Below, piece by piece: positions 44,434-54,523 of a DNA stretch of 64,000 bases; the first letter of the stretch is position 1, and each line of letters begins with the position of its first letter. The DNA comes from Parapedobacter defluvii (GTDB taxonomy: Bacteria > Bacteroidota > Bacteroidia > Sphingobacteriales > Sphingobacteriaceae): NCBI RefSeq assembly GCF_014642075.1, contig NZ_BMIK01000001.1, forward strand, positions 434,001 to 498,000, read 5' to 3'. The notes under the pieces are model-generated. The model did not search any database, was not told where the DNA came from, and was given only the letters and a program-made list of their open reading frames with translations. A program made the position numbers and the translations under genes.

Positions 44434-46329
44434 ATGAAAACACGTATTTTTAATATACTATTGCTTTCGGTCATCTTCTTTTCCGGTTGCAGGGATGTGC
44501 TGGATCTACGACCGTTGGACAAACTGGATGGTGAAACGCTGTTTGCGACGCCGGAAGGGGTGAGGGTGTACCTCGCCAACTTATACGGGCAGCTACCCAT
44601 CGAAGATTTTTCATTCGGACGCCTGGGATTCAATACAGCTAACCAAAATACCGGAGGTATTGCCCCGGCTACGCAGACCGACGATGCAGCAAATTCGGAA
44701 TTCAGCCACCTATTGGATGGCGGAGGCAATTATCAATGGTGGGACCCGGGCTATAAGCTGATCCGGGATATCAATCTCCTGCTGGAGACCATACCAACGG
44801 TGTCTTCGCTAAGTGATGCGGATAAGGCTACGTTATTGAGTGAAGGACATTTCCTTCGGGCTTTTACCTATTTTGCGTTGGTGAAGCGTTACGGTGGCGT
44901 TCCGTTGATTACCAGTGTTCAGCAATATACGCCCGACGTAGAGAGTCTGAAAGTGCCGAGAAGTACTGAAAAAGATACCTGGGACTTTGTATTGGCGGAG
45001 TGCGATGCAGCCATTGAATCTTTACCGGCTTCAAGGACAGAAGATAACCGCAGGGCGACAAAATGGGTAGCTTATGCCTTGAAATCACGCGCTGCACTTC
45101 ATGCTGCCTCGTTGGCCAAATATTGGTCGAAGGCACCCCTCTCTGGGCCCGCTGTATCCCAAGGCCTTGTCGGACTGGAATCATCGCTGGCCAATCACTA
45201 TTACGAAATATGTATTGAAGCGTCGCGTAAAATCATGGACGAAGGCGGTTTTTCCTTGCACAAACCGACACCTGCCTCTCCCGAAGAGGCCACTGCCAAT
45301 TACATGGAGCTTTTCCAGAATCCGAACGGTGCTACCGGCGAAGTAATTTTTATCAAGGGATATACCAACCCAGGTTCATCCGGGCACAGCTATGATTTTT
45401 GGTTCAATCCGAACCAAACATCCGATGGCGCGCCACACCCGGGGCGGATGAATCCGACACTTGATTTTGTTGACTTGTATGAAAGTTACAGCAATCCGGG
45501 GCACAGCACGCCGATTGTTACGACCACGGATGGGAATGTAACGGATTACAACGGATTTAATGCCAATAAGACCTACCTGCGGTTTGATACTCCATACGAT
45601 ATTTTTAAAGATAAGGATGCCCGGTTGTGGGCAACGGTGGTATTGCCTGGTACAGAGTGGAAAGGTAAAACCATTGTTATCCAAGGTGGTTATATCCAAC
45701 CGGACGGTACGCCGAAGATCGAGACGAAAGATCAAATTACGGTAAACGGTGCGACTTACTACACCTATGGCGCTGCCGATTGGACGAACTATTCCGGATT
45801 TGAAGTATACCTGGGGAATATGACACGTACCGGATTCAGCTTCAAGAAATTTCTGTCGCCCAATCCGGTGCCGCCTAATCTTACCTATTCAACGACGGAT
45901 TGGATCGAATTCCGCTATGCGGAAATACTGCTGAATTATGCCGAAGCAGTGGTGGAAAGCAATTATACCGCCAATGGTGCACAAGCGGCTGCCAAAGATG
46001 CGATCAATGCCATCCGCCGACGTGCGGGGCACACGGTAGCTATTGAATTGAACCTAGAAAATGTACTGCGTGAACGCCGCGTGGAACTTGCCTTTGAAAA
46101 TAAGCGCTACTGGGACCTGGTCCGCAGACGGGATTATCACGAGAAATTCAATAACACCATCCGCAAGGCCTTGGTGCCCGTGCTGGATCTCCGGGTTAGT
46201 CCGGCAAAGTACATTTTTATCCGGAAGAACCTTTCACGTGAAAACCCACTGACATTCCCGACGAATTTTTACTACGTAAGCATTCCCGGAATCGGCGCTA
46301 ATGGTTTGGTTCAAAATCCGCAGTACTAA
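44434..46329 (+). CDS. SusD/RagB family surface glycan-binding lipoprotein (locus C, first)
   Basis: 631 residues, lipobox FFSGC (Cys 19). SusD core with LDLRPLDKLDGETLFATPEGVRVYLANLYGQLP, WWDPGYKLIRDINLLLE, FLRAFTYFALVKRYGGVPLI and the C-terminal RRVELAFENKRYWDLVRRRDY. Longer than average through a large middle insertion. It forms the import complex with the preceding SusC. Confidence 0.95.
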   Translation: MKTRIFNILLLSVIFFSGCRDVLDLRPLDKLDGETLFATPEGVRVYLANLYGQLPIEDFSFGRLGFNTANQNTGGIAPATQTDDAANSEFSHLLDGGGNYQWWDPGYKLIRDINLLLETIPTVSSLSDADKATLLSEGHFLRAFTYFALVKRYGGVPLITSVQQYTPDVESLKVPRSTEKDTWDFVLAECDAAIESLPASRTEDNRRATKWVAYALKSRAALHAASLAKYWSKAPLSGPAVSQGLVGLESSLANHYYEICIEASRKIMDEGGFSLHKPTPASPEEATANYMELFQNPNGATGEVIFIKGYTNPGSSGHSYDFWFNPNQTSDGAPHPGRMNPTLDFVDLYESYSNPGHSTPIVTTTDGNVTDYNGFNANKTYLRFDTPYDIFKDKDARLWATVVLPGTEWKGKTIVIQGGYIQPDGTPKIETKDQITVNGATYYTYGAADWTNYSGFEVYLGNMTRTGFSFKKFLSPNPVPPNLTYSTTDWIEFRYAEILLNYAEAVVESNYTANGAQAAAKDAINAIRRRAGHTVAIELNLENVLRERRVELAFENKRYWDLVRRRDYHEKFNNTIRKALVPVLDLRVSPAKYIFIRKNLSRENPLTFPTNFYYVSIPGIGANGLVQNPQY

Positions 46330-46359
46330 CGATTAATTGAAATGAAGATGAGACAGATA

Positions 46360-46446
46360 AAACCTGCCATGTTAGCGGCTATCGCAAAAGGCGGTAAAAA
46401 TACAGGTTCCATGAGGCATTTAAAAACAAATTATGTGCGAATGAAG
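46360..46446. repeat. Leader repeat, copy A (upstream of DUF3823 gene)
   Basis: About 85 bases alignable with 50865-50949, from AAACCTGC to CGAATGAA, with an identical 14-mer AGGTTCCATGAGGC. Copy A contains an in-frame ATG (46411) that would give MRHLKTNYVRMKRLL; copy B has one extra base in the same span. Confidence 0.7.
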
Positions 46447-47124
46447 CGGTTGTTGGCTATCGTAGCATGGGCTGTATTGGCCAGTGCCTGCGAATTGGAT
46501 AACTACGATGCGCCCAATGCGCAGCTTTCAGGAAATATCATTGATGCAGAAACCAACGAGTTGGTACAGCAGGATATCATCCGGGGCACGACCATCAAAC
46601 TCATTGAACACGGTTATGACCCGGTTCAGCCACAATACCTGCGTGTTAAAAACGACGGTACCTATGCCAATACGCTGCTGTTTGCCAATACGTATACAAT
46701 ACAACCCGAGCTGCGGAATTTCGTCCAGGTAGAGGAGCAGGAAATACAGATTGGAAGCGATACGAAACTGGATTTTCGTGTTCAGCCCTATATTCGCGTG
46801 AAGGAAGCCTCGATTGTAAAAGAAGGGACCAAAATCGTGGCGACGTTCAAATTGCAACAAACGGTACCCGAAGTGGTGAGCCGCATTGGGCTATACGCCG
46901 ATGCAGAGCCAATTGTAGGGGAGCCCATACGGGACGTAGCCGCAGAAGTACAATTAGGCAGAACGGTTGACGAGGATGAGACGTTTACCCTTGTCATTGA
47001 CGCAGCAGACAACCGGGCAGTACTGAAATCCGGAAACCAATACTTCTTCAGGGTTGGTGCATTGATCAATGTGCCGGAAGCAAAGTTTAACTATGCACCC
47101 GCGGTCGCGATAACCGTCGATTAA
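46441..47124 (+). CDS. DUF3823-type surface lipoprotein
   Basis: 227 residues from ATG 46441, giving MKRLLAIVAWAVLASAC with lipobox Cys 17; the frame is open from 46342, and ATG 46411 is an alternative adding ten residues. DUF3823 is recognised from NYDAPNAQLSGNIIDAETNELVQQD and IKLIEHGYD, with a second beta domain (YIRVKEASIVKEGTKIVATFKLQQ). These follow SusD genes and are thought to be accessory surface glycan-binding proteins. Confidence 0.82.
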   Translation: MKRLLAIVAWAVLASACELDNYDAPNAQLSGNIIDAETNELVQQDIIRGTTIKLIEHGYDPVQPQYLRVKNDGTYANTLLFANTYTIQPELRNFVQVEEQEIQIGSDTKLDFRVQPYIRVKEASIVKEGTKIVATFKLQQTVPEVVSRIGLYADAEPIVGEPIRDVAAEVQLGRTVDEDETFTLVIDAADNRAVLKSGNQYFFRVGALINVPEAKFNYAPAVAITVD

Positions 47125-47134
47125 GTTAACTGCG

Positions 47135-49048
47135 ATGCGTTTCATTACCATAGTTGGGATTATCGTCGGATTCATGGGATGCAGCTTGTCATATGGACAG
47201 ACCACTGCGTCGTCCAATCCGATCGCTGTATTCGACCTGGCATATACACTGGAGGGTACCTGGGATGATCCCCAGGAGGTGAAACAGGCCTGGGATCATG
47301 CCCATACATTGGCTACACTGCAGGGATTGGTCAACAGGAAGTCTCCACGGTTATATACGTATTTTGTTAAGAACGGGAAACACGACATCGATCGGTATTG
47401 GTGGGATAAATACCGTGCAGCGGGACAGTGGCTGGCGGGAAAAGACACGGTAGTCTATCCGGATATCCGTTCCTTGGTTAAGGCGTTCAGAACGGATATT
47501 GAGGGGGTGGTTGTGTATGACCCGGCCGTGCCTGCTACCAGTAACGTAGCATCTGCGGTTGCGGGTGCAGACCGACTGATTGCGGTACGCTACGATTCCG
47601 ATGAAGGAAGCCTCTATCAGCAGTTGGTAACATCCGGGCCGCGGTTACCTGTAAAAGTCTGGCTGGTGAAAAAAGATGGAAAGTCGCTTTTCACGGGTTC
47701 TGGACAGATACCGGGTACCTCCCGGCAGTCAAGTGGTTCAGCAAAGAATGATGCATACCGATGGTTTATCGAACATTACCTCAAAAAGGGTAAATGTAAC
47801 ACCGCATTTGGTGCCTATTACATCGACCAGCATTGGATGACCCAGCCGAAGCGGATAAACCGCAATCACCATACGCTGTCCAACCACGACTACTTTGTCA
47901 GTAAAAATGCCTTTTTCTTTGACCTCAGTCCCTGGGCGGACGAACCCGCTACGGACGACCCCCAACAACGGCCGGGTACCGACCTGGAAACACTGAAAGA
48001 GTTCTTGCTGCTCGCTTATCAGCAAAATGACAATGGAAATACGTTTACCCATATCGGCGGATTCCCGCCATGGGCGTTCAAGTACACGCAGCATGCAGGT
48101 GGAAAGCATGATGATGTGCCCACGGAATGGGAGTATTCGCGGATCATCAGTGCCTATAATGCGTTTAAGGATGCGGATGCCATTGGCTACGGCGCATTGG
48201 CCAACGCGTCGTTTTGGCAACACTATCCGTTAAAAGACAGTTACCCACAGCAGCAGGTCACCGATGCGGAGCTGGTGGAGCGCGGTTACCTCACCACAGA
48301 TGGTAAGCTGGTGGAAAACGGAAAAGAATACCTGGTGTTCTACGTGGGCGACTACGATGCGGCTTCCTGGTTATCGCAGACCACCCCGACACTGTGGGAC
48401 GATCCCAATCGGGGGAAGGTACCCCTGATGTGGTGTATCAGCCCGGTGCTTGCCCAGCGTGTGCCCATGGCCATGGAATACCGGAGATTATCGGCAACTG
48501 CAAACGATTATTTTGCGGCGGCAGATAACGGCGCGGGATACCTGATGCCGGGTATGCTGCAGGTACCACGCGACGTATCCGGCTTGCCCGACGCAACCGG
48601 GCAGTGGGCGGAACATAATATCCCTTATTACAAGCAATGGGGCCTTTCCATTACGGGGTTTGTCATCGATGGGGAAGCGCCCGGTTTGAATGAAGCGGGA
48701 TTGGATGCATACGAACGATTCAGCCCGGATGGCATCGTGCCGCAGAAAGTGCCGTTGACGCTGTTGCACGGTGAGATGCCCGTACTCCGTTCGGACGAGG
48801 ATGTGAATCAGGAAGATCCCGCAGTCGCTGCACAGATCATCGTCAACCGGGTAGACAAACGCCCCCTGCGTTTTCACTGGTTCCGCAACATCCTGAAATC
48901 ACCGACCTGGTATGTGCAGGTAGTGGATGAAATCCATAAACGCAATCCAGCGATCGAGCTTTTGGATGGGCCTACTTTTTTTGCCTTATACCGTAAGTAC
49001 TTGGAAAACACGCCTGATGCAGCCAAAGGGCTGTGGCCGGACAACTAA
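47135..49048 (+). CDS. GxGYxYP-family putative glycoside hydrolase (first of tandem pair)
   Basis: 637 residues with a signal peptide: FMGC could be a lipobox (Cys 16), or cleavage may follow SYG. Landmarks are LATLQGLVNRKSPRLYTYF, FFFDLSPWADEPATDDPQQRPGTDLETL, VFYVGDYDAASWL, and NGAGYLMPG near 470, which corresponds to the family motif with Met for Tyr. The family is classed as putative glycosidase with no established reaction that I know of. It starts ten bases after DUF3823 and is paralogous to the following gene. Confidence 0.82.
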   Translation: MRFITIVGIIVGFMGCSLSYGQTTASSNPIAVFDLAYTLEGTWDDPQEVKQAWDHAHTLATLQGLVNRKSPRLYTYFVKNGKHDIDRYWWDKYRAAGQWLAGKDTVVYPDIRSLVKAFRTDIEGVVVYDPAVPATSNVASAVAGADRLIAVRYDSDEGSLYQQLVTSGPRLPVKVWLVKKDGKSLFTGSGQIPGTSRQSSGSAKNDAYRWFIEHYLKKGKCNTAFGAYYIDQHWMTQPKRINRNHHTLSNHDYFVSKNAFFFDLSPWADEPATDDPQQRPGTDLETLKEFLLLAYQQNDNGNTFTHIGGFPPWAFKYTQHAGGKHDDVPTEWEYSRIISAYNAFKDADAIGYGALANASFWQHYPLKDSYPQQQVTDAELVERGYLTTDGKLVENGKEYLVFYVGDYDAASWLSQTTPTLWDDPNRGKVPLMWCISPVLAQRVPMAMEYRRLSATANDYFAAADNGAGYLMPGMLQVPRDVSGLPDATGQWAEHNIPYYKQWGLSITGFVIDGEAPGLNEAGLDAYERFSPDGIVPQKVPLTLLHGEMPVLRSDEDVNQEDPAVAAQIIVNRVDKRPLRFHWFRNILKSPTWYVQVVDEIHKRNPAIELLDGPTFFALYRKYLENTPDAAKGLWPDN

Positions 49049-49065
49049 TAAAAAGGGAGTTTAGC

Positions 49066-50811
49066 ATGAGGATTATGAATTTTAATCAGTTGATGTGCGC
49101 GTTGTTTATGCTGTGCTATGGGATGTTAGTTGCATCCTGTGAACCGGCAGACAGTTCCAATAAACTGTATACGTACACATTAAGCGGAGATACCACGGCA
49201 GATGCCTATGATGAGGCGGTGACGGTGGCTTGTATTCAGGGAATATTGAATCGGGATGCGACGCAGCTCTATTTGCTTTCCGAGACGTATGATCGGCCGG
49301 CATATTGGCTCGATACTTTATCTGCATCGGGTAAATGGTTGGAAAAAAAGGAACGTACGCCAGTGGCTACGTTGGATGAGTTGGTTTCGCTGGCAGGCAA
49401 ACAGATCAAAGGTGCCATCATCTGGGATCCGGAAGTGCCGGCATCCCTGAATGTAGCCACTACATTGGCGGGGTTGGAAGACGGAATCGTCATGAGCCCC
49501 AAACAGGCGGACCTGTACTTGGCTAACTGGAAATTACCCATTATCAAAGATTTCAGGGGGATGTTTACCGGAAATGAAACCGGAAGTAAAAAAAATGATG
49601 CCTACCGTTGGGCCATCCGGGAATTTTTGGAAACGGGCCGATGCGACCCTCATTGGCTATGCCTCTATGAAGATGCCTATATGACCCGAAAAAAAGGAGA
49701 TGTCAGCTATGTCGTCACCCGGGATTGGCCGGTCCGCAACAAATCCTTTGTCTACGATCTTTCGCCTTGGGGCGACGAGACACCGCTGGATGACCCCGAC
49801 CAACGGCTCGGGACCGACCTCGAAACCTATCAATTGATGCTGGAAGCCGTGCAGAAACTGACAAAAGGCGAGCAGATGACCGAAGTGGCCGGCTTTTTCT
49901 CGTTTCCGAAGTACAGCAACATTCCCGGATACGAAAGCAAGCACGACCCGGTACCAACGGAATGGGAAACGGTTTACCTCATATCGCCCTATAACTGCTA
50001 CCAGAATACGGTTGCCCACCTATGTTTCAATCAGTCTCTCCATGCCCAGGCACCGGTGGGCGAGCTAAAGCAGGGGCGGCCTGAACAGAAAGAGCCGGAA
50101 GCGGGGAAAACGTACCTCTGCATCCTGATGGCGGACTACGATTCCGCTACACCGCTCTATGATTTTCTACCCAAGCATTGGAACGATCCTGCACGAGGTG
50201 AAATTCCGCTGGCATGGGGTATTAATCCCAATTTGATTGAAACCTATCCGGATGTCATTCAGCATTTTTATAACACGAAGAGCGCCAACGACTTTTTTAC
50301 GGCCGATGCAAGTGCTGCGGGTTATATGAACCCCAATCGGATCGATTCAGCTTCTCTTCCCCTGTTTATCGAGCATAATAAGCGGTTTTACAACCGCTTG
50401 GATATGTCACTCTCACCCATGGTATTGGATTGGGATGAACCAACTGATGCGGTGAAGGACGCATTTACACAGTTTTCCGGTGATGGGTTCGCTACGATTG
50501 TAATTGACTTTCACGATACCGGTGGAAAAGTACCCGAACCGCATGTTTGGGAGGGAATGCCGGTGATGGAGTTGATCAATTCGGCTTGTAACTTCTCCAC
50601 GCCCCAGCAAACAGCGAAAGAGATGTCGATGGAAATACCTGCCACCAGTAAGGGAAGCGAGTCCACATTCTATTTTTTCCGTATCGTGTGGACGAGCCCC
50701 AGTCAGGTGATCGCAGCGTTAAACGAACTGCGGAAGTTAAGACCGGAACTGGATATCGAAGTGGTTGATCCGTATAATTTTTTCCACTTATATAAATCTA
50801 CCAAAGGTTAG
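49066..50811 (+). CDS. GxGYxYP-family putative glycoside hydrolase (second of tandem pair)
   Basis: 581 residues from ATG 49066, eight bases after AAAGGGAG; the frame is also open from 49033 inside the previous gene. Lipobox VASC (Cys 25). Shares VACIQGILNRDATQLYLLSE, FVYDLSPWGDETPLDDPDQRLGTDLETY, LCILMADYDSATPLYDF and SAAGYMNPNRID with its neighbour. Here the signature reads SAAGYMNP, so the first Gly of GxGYxYP is lost. The two proteins may divide linkages or form a pair. Confidence 0.82.
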   Translation: MRIMNFNQLMCALFMLCYGMLVASCEPADSSNKLYTYTLSGDTTADAYDEAVTVACIQGILNRDATQLYLLSETYDRPAYWLDTLSASGKWLEKKERTPVATLDELVSLAGKQIKGAIIWDPEVPASLNVATTLAGLEDGIVMSPKQADLYLANWKLPIIKDFRGMFTGNETGSKKNDAYRWAIREFLETGRCDPHWLCLYEDAYMTRKKGDVSYVVTRDWPVRNKSFVYDLSPWGDETPLDDPDQRLGTDLETYQLMLEAVQKLTKGEQMTEVAGFFSFPKYSNIPGYESKHDPVPTEWETVYLISPYNCYQNTVAHLCFNQSLHAQAPVGELKQGRPEQKEPEAGKTYLCILMADYDSATPLYDFLPKHWNDPARGEIPLAWGINPNLIETYPDVIQHFYNTKSANDFFTADASAAGYMNPNRIDSASLPLFIEHNKRFYNRLDMSLSPMVLDWDEPTDAVKDAFTQFSGDGFATIVIDFHDTGGKVPEPHVWEGMPVMELINSACNFSTPQQTAKEMSMEIPATSKGSESTFYFFRIVWTSPSQVIAALNELRKLRPELDIEVVDPYNFFHLYKSTKG

Positions 50812-50864
50812 GGAAAATAGGTGAAATCAATAAGCGAATCATAACGACTAATTATAAATTCATG

Positions 50865-50949
50865 AAACCTGCTCTGTCAACGCCTGACAAAAGGCGATAA
50901 AATGTAGGTTCCATGAGGCCATTAAAAATTTAATTATTTTCGAATGAAA
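50865..50949. repeat. Leader repeat, copy B (upstream of second GH92 gene)
   Basis: Alignable with 46360-46446. The ATG at 50913 here meets a stop after six codons (MRPLKI), while another frame reads KFNYFRMKP, matching KTNYVRMKR of copy A. So copy B looks like copy A with a frameshift ahead of the true start at 50944. Confidence 0.7.
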
Positions 50950-53247
50950 CCATACATCTGCATTTTCGTAAAGTGCATCGTCGCCTTTTTCGTGGTGTTT
51001 CACATCGCGCCTGCCCAGCCGCAGGCGGCTGCCAGTCAGAATCCCGTGGATTGGGTAAATCCATTAATGGGAACGGACTCGAAGTTCGAATTGTCTAACG
51101 GAAACCAATATCCGGTCATTGCCCTGCCCTGGGGAATGAATTTCTGGTCGCCGCAAACGGGGAAAATGGGTAATGGGTGGCTGTATCAATATTCGGCAGA
51201 TAAGATCCGGGGGATCAAGCAGACCCATCAGGCCAGTGTATGGATCGGGGATTATGGCCAGTTTTCATTGATGCCCGTTACAGGTTCACTGAAGGTGGAT
51301 GAGGAGGAGCGCGCCAGTTGGTTTTCACATAAGGCGGAAGTAGTCAAACCGCATTATTACAGCGTTTACCTTGCCGACCACGACGTAACCGCCGAAGTGA
51401 CACCCACAGAACGGGCCTCAAAATTCCGTTTTACGTATCCCGAAACGGATAGTGCGTACCTCGTCATCGATGCGTTTGACAATGGATCATTCATCCAGAT
51501 CATTCCCGAAGAACGTAAGGTGATCGGTTATACCACGAAAAACAGTGGCGGGGTACCGGAAAATTTCAGGAATTATTTCGTTTTGACATTCGATAAACCG
51601 TTTACCTACGCGGCTACCTATGACAGCATCCAGAAACAATCCGGGTTGGAATTTACCGGGAATCATGCCATCGGCGTAATCGCTTTTCAAACCAAACGCG
51701 GAGAAAAAATAGAAGCAAGTGTCGCCTCTTCGTTCATCAGTCACGAACAGGCCGAACAAAACCTCGCCGAGCTTGGCGACGATGGATTCGACGCGATTAA
51801 GGCCAAGGGAGAAGCAATATGGAACAAAGAGCTGGGTCGCATTGCCGTAACAGGAGGCACGGATGCGCAATTGCGTACATTTTACTCCTGCCTGTACCGC
51901 GTATTGCTTTACCCACGTAAGTTCTACGAATACGATGCCGATGGAAACAGGATACATTACAGCCCGTATAACGGGCAGGTTTTACCGGGTTATCTCTTTA
52001 CCGACAATGGATTCTGGGATACCTTCCGGGCCGTGTTCCCCTTTTTCAGCCTGATGTACCCCAGCCTGACGGGTCAGATCATGGAGGGCTTGGTGAACAC
52101 CTATAAAGAGAGTGGTTGGCTGCCCGAATGGGCGAGCCCTGGCCACCGGGAAAGCATGATCGGCTCCAATTCGGCCTCCGTCGTGGCCGAAGCGTACCTG
52201 AAGGGTGCCCGGGGATTTGATATCAACACCTTGTATGAAGCCCTGTTAAAGAACAGTGAAAATGAAGGGCCGTTATCCTCGGTGGGCCGCCGCGGAGTGA
52301 ACTATTATAACGAATTGGGCTATGTGCCCTATGACGTAGGTATCAATGAAAACGCGGCACGGACGTTGGAATATGCCTATGACGATTTTGCAATTTATAG
52401 GTTGGCGAAAGCATTGGGTCGGCCCGCGAACGAGATCGATCGGTTTGCTAAACGGGCCAACAATTATAAAAACCTGTTTGACCCGACCTCAGGTTTAATG
52501 CGTGGAAAAAATAAGGATGGTAAGTTCCAAGCACCATTCAATCCATTCAAATGGGGAGACGCTTTTACGGAAGGCAACAGTTGGCATTATAGCTGGTCCG
52601 TTTTTCATGATGTCCAAGGGTTAATCGATCTGATGGGCGGAAAGGATAATTTCACGGCTAAGCTGGATTCGGTATTCACCCTGCCACCGGTGTATGACGA
52701 GAGCTACTACGGAATCGTGATCCATGAAATACGCGAGATGCAGGTCATGAACATGGGACAATATGCCCACGGCAACCAACCGATTCAGCACATGACGTAC
52801 CTGTACAACTTTGCGGGCCAGCCCTGGAAGAGCCAATATTGGGTAAGGGAGGTGATGGACCGGTTGTATCATCCCGGCCCCGATGGATATTGCGGAGACG
52901 AGGACAACGGACAGACGTCCGCGTGGTATGTGTTTTCGGCGCTGGGCTTCTATCCCGTTTGCCCTGCGATGGATCAATACGTGATCGGCTCGCCGCTTTT
53001 TGAAACCGCGACCTTGATGCTCGAAAATGGGAATCATTTGATTATCAGCGCTTCCGAAAATAAAGCTGCCAACCGGTTTATCCACGGTGCCAAACTTAAT
53101 GGTAAGCCCTATACGAAAAATTGGATCAGCCATTCGGATGTGATCAACGGTGCTACATTGGAGCTGAACATGGCGGACAAGCCGAACAAAAACCGGGGTA
53201 TAGATGAGGCGGACTTTCCGTTCTCATTGTCCAAAGATGAACAATAA
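50944..53247 (+). CDS. GH92 family alpha-mannosidase, secreted
   Basis: 767 residues, signal peptide ending about APAQ. VDWVNPLMGTDSKFELSNGNQYP opens the GH92 N-domain; WDTFRAVFPFFSLMYP, the acid region FTEGNSWHYSWSVFHD (about 540), HGNQPIQHMTYLYNFAGQPWKSQ, and GDEDNGQTSAWYVFSALGFYPV with Asp652 and Asp654 are the canonical set. More typical of characterised alpha-mannosidases than the GH92 at 37793, so the two likely cut different linkages of one mannose-containing glycan. No lipobox is evident, so it may be periplasmic. Confidence 0.93.
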   Translation: MKPYICIFVKCIVAFFVVFHIAPAQPQAAASQNPVDWVNPLMGTDSKFELSNGNQYPVIALPWGMNFWSPQTGKMGNGWLYQYSADKIRGIKQTHQASVWIGDYGQFSLMPVTGSLKVDEEERASWFSHKAEVVKPHYYSVYLADHDVTAEVTPTERASKFRFTYPETDSAYLVIDAFDNGSFIQIIPEERKVIGYTTKNSGGVPENFRNYFVLTFDKPFTYAATYDSIQKQSGLEFTGNHAIGVIAFQTKRGEKIEASVASSFISHEQAEQNLAELGDDGFDAIKAKGEAIWNKELGRIAVTGGTDAQLRTFYSCLYRVLLYPRKFYEYDADGNRIHYSPYNGQVLPGYLFTDNGFWDTFRAVFPFFSLMYPSLTGQIMEGLVNTYKESGWLPEWASPGHRESMIGSNSASVVAEAYLKGARGFDINTLYEALLKNSENEGPLSSVGRRGVNYYNELGYVPYDVGINENAARTLEYAYDDFAIYRLAKALGRPANEIDRFAKRANNYKNLFDPTSGLMRGKNKDGKFQAPFNPFKWGDAFTEGNSWHYSWSVFHDVQGLIDLMGGKDNFTAKLDSVFTLPPVYDESYYGIVIHEIREMQVMNMGQYAHGNQPIQHMTYLYNFAGQPWKSQYWVREVMDRLYHPGPDGYCGDEDNGQTSAWYVFSALGFYPVCPAMDQYVIGSPLFETATLMLENGNHLIISASENKAANRFIHGAKLNGKPYTKNWISHSDVINGATLELNMADKPNKNRGIDEADFPFSLSKDEQ

Positions 53248-53279
53248 AAGCCAGTTTAAGATAACCAATTAAAAACCAA

Positions 53280-54485
53280 ATGATGAAAAAGTTACTGTTT
53301 GCAATGGGGTGCGTTGCCATGATCGGTTGCTCGCGCCAGGAGTCGGAGCTGGAGTTGAATACAGACAGCCTCGATGTGCCCGACCGTCTGGAAACAACGC
53401 TTGCGATGCTTCCAAACGGACCGGTGAAAATTCGATTTACGGTCACCGGAAAATATGTGGGTATTCTAAATAGTTATAACGGCGCTGAGGCACTGAAAAA
53501 CGGCGTGGGGACGCATGAGGTATATGATATCGCCGATGCCGGGGGAGGCTATGTGGGACTCATATCCCGAAAAAATGGTCAGTTTCTTCAAGCCGCTGCT
53601 ACCGGTAGCCACTACCTTTACGCCAATGGCGGAAGTACCTGTGACAGCGACTGGGAAAAATTCCTGGTAGAAGATGGGATAGGGGGCGGATTCGCTTTCA
53701 AATGTAAAGCGAACAACAAATATTTGAACGTAGAAAACATACCTAACATGCCGATCCGCGCCTTTGCTGATGCAATAAATACGTGGGAAACGTTTGAGGT
53801 AAAACAGGTCGTGGATATGTGGCAGGCGGTTACCGCTTTCGCGGATAATTTTCCCACGAAGAGCAAATTTCAGGGAGCAGGTCCGCTAACCGATTGGATT
53901 AAATATACCGACGAGAAGCGAAACGGCACGTATTTGTGGCAATTCGAATTGTTTGGTACGGATAGCCGTTATCCAAATAATGAACATCCCGTATGGAATC
54001 CGTATAGCTTAATGTGGATTGGAGATTGGGAAGTGTTGGTATCGTATGGTACGCAGCCCAAATACAGTCCAGTAGACAATCCGGCGTCTGCATGGACAAT
54101 TCCGCGCTGTGTGAGATACCTGGAGCCTGTCGCTTCGGTATCGCCCTCCCTGACACGCAACCGTTATACACTTAATCTTTCAAGTTGCGTGAAAACAAGC
54201 GTCGCGACTCCTAGTGAATATGGTTCGAACTCAACAGCTTATGTGCTCGATCTAAGTAATGTGGGTTCGCAGGAAAATATGGGTTCACGTTGGGTCATCA
54301 ACCTACACTACCGGGATGGATCGGAATACTTCGTCTATGACCTCGGGCCTGCTGTTGGCGTCTTTGCCCCCAAATACGGGATTGTCGGCTATGACAATGG
54401 ATCGGGTGTTTGGGAACATTATACGAACATCCAGAACCAACCCGCTCACGACGATATTTATTGCCTGTCAGGCGTGGGAGATTAA
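53280..54485 (+). CDS. Lipoprotein with fascin-like beta-trefoil domain
   Basis: 401 residues, lipobox MIGC (Cys 17). Residues about 50-175 have the repeat pattern of fascin/ricin-like trefoils: VTGKYVGILNSYNG, RKNGQFLQAAATGSHYLYANGG, CKANNKYLNVEN, NTWETFEV. The remainder (about 180-400) is beta-rich with no recognised family. Trefoils of this kind bind carbohydrate, so this is probably a surface glycan-binding protein. It lies between GH92 and the second SusC. Function inferred from fold only. Confidence 0.6.
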   Translation: MMKKLLFAMGCVAMIGCSRQESELELNTDSLDVPDRLETTLAMLPNGPVKIRFTVTGKYVGILNSYNGAEALKNGVGTHEVYDIADAGGGYVGLISRKNGQFLQAAATGSHYLYANGGSTCDSDWEKFLVEDGIGGGFAFKCKANNKYLNVENIPNMPIRAFADAINTWETFEVKQVVDMWQAVTAFADNFPTKSKFQGAGPLTDWIKYTDEKRNGTYLWQFELFGTDSRYPNNEHPVWNPYSLMWIGDWEVLVSYGTQPKYSPVDNPASAWTIPRCVRYLEPVASVSPSLTRNRYTLNLSSCVKTSVATPSEYGSNSTAYVLDLSNVGSQENMGSRWVINLHYRDGSEYFVYDLGPAVGVFAPKYGIVGYDNGSGVWEHYTNIQNQPAHDDIYCLSGVGD

Positions 54486-54523
54486 GACAGGCAAAACTAT
54501 CATACCAAATTATATATAGCATT

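Noticed and set aside
54410-54523. Upstream start for the second locus C SusC
   Set aside because: The extension overlaps the previous gene and has no signal peptide; ATG 54524 gives a complete signal sequence.
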